Of a stretch of 12,225 nucleotides of DNA, positions 7,981-12,225 are shown in pieces. The position numbers and the translations under genes are program-made. The DNA is from Synechococcus sp. HW_metabat.54 (lineage in GTDB: Bacteria > Cyanobacteriota > Cyanobacteriia > PCC-6307 > Cyanobiaceae): NCBI GenBank assembly GCA_018623675.1, contig JAAZVJ010000012.1:1-12225 (forward strand), written 5' to 3'. The notes under the pieces were generated by a model. It did no database searches and was not told the DNA's origin. It saw nothing but the letters and a program-made list of their open reading frames with translations. Position 1 is the stretch's first letter; each line of letters starts with the position of its first letter.

Positions 7981-8858
7981 GACGACACCTCCTGATTGAT
8001 CTGCTGCGATTGATCCAGCTGCGCCTCGTTGGGAATGGAGCGGCGATACATCTCACAGAGATGGGCCATCACATCAAGAAGCGCCAAGCGGTAATCCTGC
8101 AAAAAATCGTTCTTGTGCCCCTCAAGTCTGAGCTTCTTCCAGAAGTCGTCAATCAGGTTCATGTGGATTTCAACAGCACGGGTGATTGGCAGATCGCCAA
8201 AAAAGGCGGTATTCACGAAACTCTCCAACGCTTGGTTGGCAGCCAAAGGGTCACGGAAATAACTGAGCAACAGATCCCGATAGGTGCGCTCAAGCGACTT
8301 CATCAATTCCTGTTGTTCACCTGGCGGCAGGTTGCTGAGAAAACGTGAGGGGTCCCGCTTGTAAAACACCCCCAGATAGCCCAGCCGCTCCTGAAGCCGG
8401 CTGGTCAGCCGCCAGGCCTTGCCCTCCACAGCCACACCACCTTCCACATCAAGGGCCTGCCCCTCCCCCTGGCGGTCGTCCTTCTGGCCGTGGCGCAGGA
8501 AACGAGAGATCGCCGCATCGACGTTGTATCCGAGCTGCTCGAGCTGGTCGCCCGGCAAATGCACTTCTTCAGGGTGATAGTTGACGCGACCCATCACCTC
8601 CCCCACCACCACGGCAGGAAATAGCAAACCCGCCTCCAGCAGCCCCCTGCGCAGCTCCGGCTGCAGCAACGACTGCTCAATCACCACGGCATCCACAGCC
8701 TCCCGCTGCTGCTCAAGCGCCGCCTGAAAATCCGTGACCCCAGCAGTGAGGCCAAGGTCCACGGTGGTGTAGCGATTGCTCGGCAACCACGACCGACAGG
8801 CGGAGACCAGATCTGGGGATTTCAGCAGCAGCGCAATGGCGAGGGCTGGTCCATTCAT
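7977..8858 (-). CDS. kaiA: Circadian clock protein KaiA
   Basis: KaiA stimulates KaiC autophosphorylation by binding the KaiC C-terminal tail. The 293 residues comprise an N-terminal pseudo-receiver domain (about 4-122, ending [18 protein letters not shown]), a linker rich in charge and glycine (about 123-150), and the conserved C-terminal four-helix dimerisation and KaiC-binding domain: [17 protein letters not shown] (154-170), [20 protein letters not shown] (214-233) and [20 protein letters not shown] (255-274). Compared with S. elongatus KaiA (284 residues), it has about 14-17 extra polar residues after RRSIP. The last codons of this tail, CAG GAG GTG, also make up the kaiB ribosome-binding site, and the stop overlaps the kaiB start by 4 bases. 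The ATG at 8858 gives the expected N-terminal strand (ALAIALLL). A full-length kaiA argues against Prochlorococcus, which has lost it. Confidence 0.98.
   Translation of the reverse strand: MNGPALAIALLLKSPDLVSACRSWLPSNRYTTVDLGLTAGVTDFQAALEQQREAVDAVVIEQSLLQPELRRGLLEAGLLFPAVVVGEVMGRVNYHPEEVHLPGDQLEQLGYNVDAAISRFLRHGQKDDRQGEGQALDVEGGVAVEGKAWRLTSRLQERLGYLGVFYKRDPSRFLSNLPPGEQQELMKSLERTYRDLLLSYFRDPLAANQALESFVNTAFFGDLPITRAVEIHMNLIDDFWKKLRLEGHKNDFLQDYRLALLDVMAHLCEMYRRSIPNEAQLDQSQQINQEVSS
7987..7993 (-). promoter_or_regulatory. Strong Shine-Dalgarno for kaiB, inside the kaiA 3' end
   Basis: AGGAGGT on the minus strand ends 6 bases before the kaiB ATG at 7980 and lies in the last codons of kaiA. It is the best anti-16S match before any start in the window; most genes here, including kaiA and kaiC, show none. 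It supports coupled or efficient reinitiation at kaiB. Confidence 0.85.
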
Positions 8859-9020
8859 CCTGCGCAGAAGGGCTCTGACTTGATCTTGACGAAAGGGAAA
8901 CCAAAGGTGGAAGATCTTTGTTTGTCTTCCGATTGCGGCTCAGGCCGAATCGAAGTGTCCTGAAGCGATCGCTAGCGATCTGCGTCAAAACCTTCGAGCC
9001 TGGCCGCGTCAACTCCCTCC
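8859..9020. promoter_or_regulatory. Divergent kaiA/rplU regulatory region with overlapping palindromes
   Basis: The 162 bp between the divergent kaiA and rplU start codons must carry their promoters if neither is read from further away. It contains AGCGATCGCT (8964-8973, including the HIP1 octamer GCGATCGC at 8965-8972) overlapping the 14-bp perfect palindrome GATCGCTAGCGATC (8967-8980). A rightward TTGACG (8886-8891) could be a -35 element, but its candidate -10 (GAAGAT, 8910-8915, 18-base spacer) is poor. I cannot assign a binding protein. Confidence 0.5.
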
Positions 9021-9371
9021 ATGGCAGATCCAAGTACCGAGACCTACGCGATCGTTGAGGCCTCAGGCCAGCAGTTCTGGCTGCAGCCCAACCGCTATTA
9101 CGACCTCGACCGCCTCCAAGCAGGTGTCGACGAGACCGTGACCCTCGACAACGTTCTTCTGGTGAAGGACGCCAAGGGCACCACCCTTGGCCAGCCTTAC
9201 GTCAAGGACGCCACCGTTGAGCTGAAGGTGATGGATCACCGCCGCGGTCCCAAGGTGATCGTTTACAAAATGCGCCCCAAGAAGAAGACCCGTCGCAAGA
9301 ATGGTCATCGTCAGGAGCTGACCCGTGTGATGGTGCAGTCCATCAAGGTCGGCGGCAAAGCCATCGGCTGA
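9021..9371 (+). CDS. rplU: 50S ribosomal protein L21
   Basis: L21 binds 23S rRNA in the large ribosomal subunit. The 116-residue protein shows the family pattern: [24 protein letters not shown] near the N terminus, a middle beta-rich segment ([26 protein letters not shown]), and the basic rRNA-binding [20 protein letters not shown] stretch followed by [14 protein letters not shown]. The length is slightly above the usual ~103 because of short N- and C-terminal extensions. The ATG at 9021 has no Shine-Dalgarno (CCCTCC precedes it). rpmA follows after 46 bp, the standard rplU-rpmA pair, and the gene diverges from kaiA. Confidence 0.98.
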   Translation: MADPSTETYAIVEASGQQFWLQPNRYYDLDRLQAGVDETVTLDNVLLVKDAKGTTLGQPYVKDATVELKVMDHRRGPKVIVYKMRPKKKTRRKNGHRQELTRVMVQSIKVGGKAIG

Positions 9372-9407
9372 GCTTCTCCAACCCCGCTTCTCCACTCATC
9401 CGACCCC

Positions 9408-9411
9408 GAGG
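9408..9411 (+). promoter_or_regulatory. Shine-Dalgarno for rpmA
   Basis: GAGG sits 6 bases before the rpmA ATG at 9418 and supports that start. It is one of the few recognisable ribosome sites in this window. Confidence 0.6.
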
Positions 9412-9417
9412 TTTCTC

Positions 9418-9684
9418 ATGGCACATAAAAAAGGCACAGGCTCAACACGGAACGGACGCGATTCCAATTCCAAGCGCCTTGGCGTTAAGGCCTATGGCGG
9501 CGAAACCGTCACCGCAGGTTCGATCCTGATTCGTCAGCGCGGCACTTCCGTCCTCCCTGGCCTGAATGTTGGCCAAGGCAAAGACGACACTCTGTTCGCT
9601 CTGACCGATGGCATCGTCACCTTCGAAACCATCAAGCGTGGTCTCCGCACCCGCAAGCGCATCAGCGTTGCAACCGCCGGCTGA
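9418..9684 (+). CDS. rpmA: 50S ribosomal protein L27
   Basis: L27 lies at the peptidyl-transferase centre, where its N-terminal tail contacts tRNA. The 88-residue protein begins [20 protein letters not shown], the classic family start, so no cleaved leader of the Firmicutes type is present. [24 protein letters not shown] and the [20 protein letters not shown] core follow, with a basic C terminus. It is the second gene after rplU, and a strong terminator starts 25 bp after its stop. Confidence 0.99.
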   Translation: MAHKKGTGSTRNGRDSNSKRLGVKAYGGETVTAGSILIRQRGTSVLPGLNVGQGKDDTLFALTDGIVTFETIKRGLRTRKRISVATAG

Positions 9685-9709
9685 TTCGCCGACGTCCATC
9701 GCTCCACTC

Positions 9710-9742
9710 AAAGCCCCAGCACCTCAGGTGCTGGGGCTTTTT
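9710..9742 (+). terminator. Rho-independent terminator of rplU-rpmA, facing the convergent methyltransferase gene
   Basis: The 14-bp perfect stem AAAGCCCCAGCACC / GGTGCTGGGGCTTT (9710-9723 and 9727-9740) has a TCA loop and is followed by TTTTT on the plus strand (9738-9742). Read leftward, the hairpin starts 4 bases after the methyltransferase stop but ends in only three T residues, so it may also serve that gene less efficiently. Confidence 0.95.
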
Positions 9743-9746
9743 GCTG

Positions 9747-10496
9747 TCAGAGCGGACGATAGGCCCGTGTGGTGATCAGGAAAGGATGGAACACCTCCAG
9801 GAAGCGGCCCTGCAAGGTGCGGAAAAAACTCTCCACTAACGCAGGGTCATCGAAGTGGAATGGATATTCACCGTGATGGCCTTTGAAGAAGTACCAGTTC
9901 AATAGGGCTATGGCATCTGGAGCCATGGCGGCATGAAAGCACTCCAACTGAGCCGAGGGGTCCGGCAGGTGCTCAAGCACATCCAGGCACACAACCGTGT
10001 CAAAGCGCTGGCCAGCGCAGCTCTCGAGATCACGGTGCACTGACACACGATCTCCCAACCCCAGGGCTGTCGCACGTTCGGCCACAAACGCTCTGTTGTG
10101 AGGGTTCAGATCCACAAACCAAACGTGCTCCACATCGGGCAGCGCAGCGGCGGAGAGGGCGTGGGTGCCAATCCCCCCGCCGAAATCGAGCACATGCCCG
10201 CGGGCGAACTGCTGCTGCAGCCGCAACGTGTCGGCGATGTAATCCGCACTGCCGAGATGCCAGGCCGCCAACTCCAGCAGGTGGCCGGTGCCCACGGTGT
10301 CTTCGTAAAAGCCGGTGGCATCATCCGGCTGAAAGGCACCTGGATGCAGGGCCGCCAGATCGTCCGTGCTGCGGGCGAGCCGGGCTTCCACCTCCTCCAA
10401 CGGCAGGGAGAGGTAGGAGCTCAGATGCGCCTTCACGGCCAGGCCGTCCTTAAGGAAAGCCGACACATCCACGCCTCGGGACAAAAGCTCTTGCAT
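9747..10496 (-). CDS. Class I SAM-dependent methyltransferase, substrate unknown
   Basis: The 249-residue protein has a Rossmann-type methyltransferase core: motif I VLDFGGGIGTH (102-112), an acidic strand-2 end VDLNPHN (128-134, D129 expected to hold the SAM ribose) and the motif FDTVVCLDVLEHLPDP (165-180). This resembles the UbiE/Methyltransf_11-12 group of small-molecule enzymes more than DNA or rRNA methylases. The N-terminal ~95 residues are helical with a conserved-looking GFYEDTVGTGHLLELAAWH segment (62-80) and may recognise the substrate. The C-terminal part is aromatic-rich (NWYFFKGHHGEYPFHFDD, 200-217). I prefer the ATG at 10496; an in-frame TTG at 10520 would add 8 residues, and neither has a good Shine-Dalgarno. 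It is divergent from truB (64 bp between start codons) and convergent with rpmA, so it is probably transcribed alone. The substrate cannot be read from the sequence. Confidence 0.88.
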   Translation of the reverse strand: MQELLSRGVDVSAFLKDGLAVKAHLSSYLSLPLEEVEARLARSTDDLAALHPGAFQPDDATGFYEDTVGTGHLLELAAWHLGSADYIADTLRLQQQFARGHVLDFGGGIGTHALSAAALPDVEHVWFVDLNPHNRAFVAERATALGLGDRVSVHRDLESCAGQRFDTVVCLDVLEHLPDPSAQLECFHAAMAPDAIALLNWYFFKGHHGEYPFHFDDPALVESFFRTLQGRFLEVFHPFLITTRAYRPL

Positions 10497-10560
10497 GGAC
10501 TGGTAAGACGCCGCGGCCAACCTACCGGGCAGCTTGAACTGGCACAGTCATCCCAGATGC

Positions 10561-11478
10561 ATGCATGCGCTGGTGGACGCTCCTTGCGGCTTTGTGGTGA
10601 TCGACAAGCCCGCAGGTCTCACCTCCCACACCTGTGTCAGCCGGCTGCGGCGTTGCTTCGGCCTGAAACGGGTGGGCCATGGAGGCACCTTGGATCCTGC
10701 CGTCACCGGCGTCCTACCCATTGCCCTGGGACCCGCCACGCGGTTGCTGCCCTATCTACCGGGCGAAAAAACCTACCGAGGCCGTGTTCAGCTGGGCCGC
10801 ACCACCAGCAGCGATGACCTCGAAGGCAACCTGCTGACGACTCGCCCCTGGCCCCAGCTCAGCAGGGACGACCTTGAAAGGAGCTTGGAGCACTTCCGCG
10901 GCCCCATCCAACAACGTCCGCCCCAGGTGTCGGCGGTGCATGTGGATGGAGTACGGGCGCACGAACGGGCGCGCCGTGGAGAACAGATGCAGTTACCCCC
11001 GCGACCGGTGACCATCCACCGGCTTGAGCTCTTGAGCTGGGAGGCCTCCAGCGGTCAACTCGAGCTGGAGGTGCATTGCTCGGCTGGCACCTACATCCGT
11101 TCGCTCGCCCGCGATCTTGGAGAGCAGCTTGGGTGCGGTGGCTGCCTGGCCAGCCTGCGCCGTACGCAGGCCCTCGGGTTCGAGATCGATCAGGCCGTCG
11201 CCCTGCCGGACTGGCCTGAAGCTGGCGAACAGGATTCCATCACCAAACCACCGCTGATGGCGCCGCAGCAAGCCCTGCACCATCTGGCCCACTACCGCGC
11301 AACATCCCAGCAAAACGACGACTGGCGCTGCGGTCGACGCCTCACACTCCCCCCGGAACTCGGCGAACCAGGGGATCCAGTGGTGGTCCTCAGCGAAGCC
11401 GACCAGATGCTGGGCCTAGGGCTGCTGGAGAGCGGCGGCCAACTACGACCCAAGGTGGTGTTCGACGCTCGGGGCTGA
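10561..11478 (+). CDS. truB: tRNA pseudouridine-55 synthase
   Basis: TruB converts U55 to pseudouridine in the T-loop of tRNAs. From the ATG at 10561 the product is 305 residues, typical for bacterial TruB. It begins with [22 protein letters not shown] (10-31), then [21 protein letters not shown] (37-57), where D45 is the catalytic aspartate. [12 protein letters not shown] (68-79, K70 and Y72) and the C-terminal motif [20 protein letters not shown] (about 178-197) follow. The frame stays open to a TTG at 10534, but the residues added there do not look like TruB, and no Shine-Dalgarno supports either start. The ATG lies in the middle of an ATGC triplet repeat (10557-10568). It is 65 bp upstream of yebC on the same strand, a likely two-gene unit. 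Confidence 0.97.
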   Translation: MHALVDAPCGFVVIDKPAGLTSHTCVSRLRRCFGLKRVGHGGTLDPAVTGVLPIALGPATRLLPYLPGEKTYRGRVQLGRTTSSDDLEGNLLTTRPWPQLSRDDLERSLEHFRGPIQQRPPQVSAVHVDGVRAHERARRGEQMQLPPRPVTIHRLELLSWEASSGQLELEVHCSAGTYIRSLARDLGEQLGCGGCLASLRRTQALGFEIDQAVALPDWPEAGEQDSITKPPLMAPQQALHHLAHYRATSQQNDDWRCGRRLTLPPELGEPGDPVVVLSEADQMLGLGLLESGGQLRPKVVFDARG

Positions 11479-11543
11479 AACTTGAACCGGGTCGGAATCA
11501 CGGCCGGTACCCTTCCCTGCAGTTCCCGGGCACACACAACGCG

Positions 11544-12225
11544 ATGGCCGGCCACAGCAAATGGGCCCAAATCAAACGCACCAAAGCGGTGGTCGATGCC
11601 AAGCGCGGGGCTGTGTTCACCCGCATTGGTCGCGAGATCACGGTGGCGGCTCGCGCCGGGGGCGATCCAGCCGGCAATTTTCAACTGCGGACTGCCATCG
11701 CCAAAGCCAAAGCCGCCGGAGTGCCCGCCGCCAACATCGAACGCGCCATTGCCAAAGGCTCTGGCCAAGGGGGAGATGGGGCCAATCAGCTGGAAACAAT
11801 CCGCTATGAGGGCTATGCCCCCGGTGGCGTGGCAGTGCTGGTGGATGCCCTCACCGACAACCGCAACCGCACGGCCGCTGACATTCGCCTGGCCTTCAGT
11901 AAAAACGGAGGCAATTTGGGGGAGAGCGGCTGCGTCAGCTATCTGTTCAGTCACCGCAGCGAGGTGCGCATCAGCCCTCCCCGCAGTTCAGTACAACCCA
12001 GCGCCGCAGCCAATCTCGACGAAGAGGCGTTGCTGGAAGGTCTGCTCGATCTGGATGCCGATGGCTACGAGCTCAGCGGCGACGGCACGGCGTTGGTGCA
12101 CGGACCGTTCGAAGCCCTTGAGGCACTGCAGAACGGCCTTAGGGATCAGGGCTGGAACGTGCAGGAATGGGAGCACTGCTGGCATCCCCTCACCCAGGTC
12201 AACCTGAGTGACACCGAGACCGCCA
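11544..12225 (+). CDS. yebC: YebC/PmpR-family protein (TACO1-like), 3' end missing at window edge
   Basis: The first 227 codons are present and open to the right edge. The N terminus [20 protein letters not shown] is the unmistakable family start. [68 protein letters not shown] and [19 protein letters not shown] follow, then the second and third domains. Family proteins are about 245-250 residues, so about 20 residues are cut off. Members were long annotated as DNA-binding regulators; more recent work on related proteins points to a ribosome-associated role in translating difficult sequences. A role here next to truB, rplU and rpmA would fit translation. The ATG at 11544 has no Shine-Dalgarno but matches the family start exactly. 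Confidence 0.97.
   Translation, partial: MAGHSKWAQIKRTKAVVDAKRGAVFTRIGREITVAARAGGDPAGNFQLRTAIAKAKAAGVPAANIERAIAKGSGQGGDGANQLETIRYEGYAPGGVAVLVDALTDNRNRTAADIRLAFSKNGGNLGESGCVSYLFSHRSEVRISPPRSSVQPSAAANLDEEALLEGLLDLDADGYELSGDGTALVHGPFEALEALQNGLRDQGWNVQEWEHCWHPLTQVNLSDTETA

Noticed and set aside
8713..9033. Leftward 106-codon frame across the kaiA start and the kaiA/rplU spacer
   Set aside because: It overlaps kaiA in another frame and runs over the rplU start, with low-complexity Ser/Arg composition.
10534..10560. TTG start for truB at 10534
   Set aside because: The nine added residues have no counterpart in TruB; the in-frame ATG at 10561 gives the normal family length.
11482..12207. Rightward 241-codon frame overlapping yebC
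   Set aside because: The yebC frame (start 11544) translates into a textbook family protein; this one is Pro/Ala/Arg-rich out-of-frame sequence.
1..12225. Possible mobile element, defence island or CRISPR content
   Set aside because: No transposase, integrase, tRNA attachment site, array-like repeats or atypical genes were seen; the genes are conserved core functions with uniform composition by eye.

Overview
The window is a gene-dense, GC-rich stretch of cyanobacterial core chromosome, most likely from a marine Synechococcus or Cyanobium-type picocyanobacterium. The main reasons are a complete kaiA-kaiB-kaiC clock cluster (Prochlorococcus lacks kaiA), an NblS/Hik33-type sensor kinase next to purD, and rplU-rpmA diverging from the clock genes. 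These assignments come from recognising protein motifs by eye; no database search was run. No tRNA, rRNA, insertion sequence, integrase or CRISPR array was seen. The longest gap without a gene is about 160 bp.

Layout. Positions 1-2471 read leftward as three closely spaced genes: an exported helical protein of unknown function, purC, and the start of an Omp85/BamA outer-membrane assembly protein that runs off the left edge. purD diverges from this group at 2571 and is followed 25 bp later by the histidine kinase gene (nblS type), ending at 5982. The clock operon kaiA-kaiB-kaiC reads leftward from 8858 to 6017, so kaiC converges on nblS with only 34 bp between them. A short region with overlapping palindromes (8859-9020) separates kaiA from the divergent ribosomal protein genes rplU and rpmA. 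A strong terminator (9710-9742) closes rpmA and also faces a leftward class I methyltransferase gene. truB and the start of yebC read rightward to the right edge.

How the genes fit together. purC and purD supply two steps of de novo purine synthesis from divergent units. KaiA, KaiB and KaiC form the phosphorylation oscillator: KaiC residues 427/428 match the known Ser/Thr phosphosites, KaiA promotes phosphorylation and KaiB opposes KaiA. NblS-type kinases handle high-light and stress signalling. rplU, rpmA, truB and yebC are translation-related housekeeping genes.

No wholly new system is evident. The items most worth a second look are in the clock operon: a 4-base kaiA/kaiB overlap with a strong ribosome site formed by the last KaiA codons, C-terminal tails on KaiA and KaiB that S. 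elongatus lacks, a perfect inverted repeat between kaiB and kaiC, and palindromes in the kaiA/rplU spacer. The exported protein upstream of purC and the orphan methyltransferase are the two uncharacterised genes.
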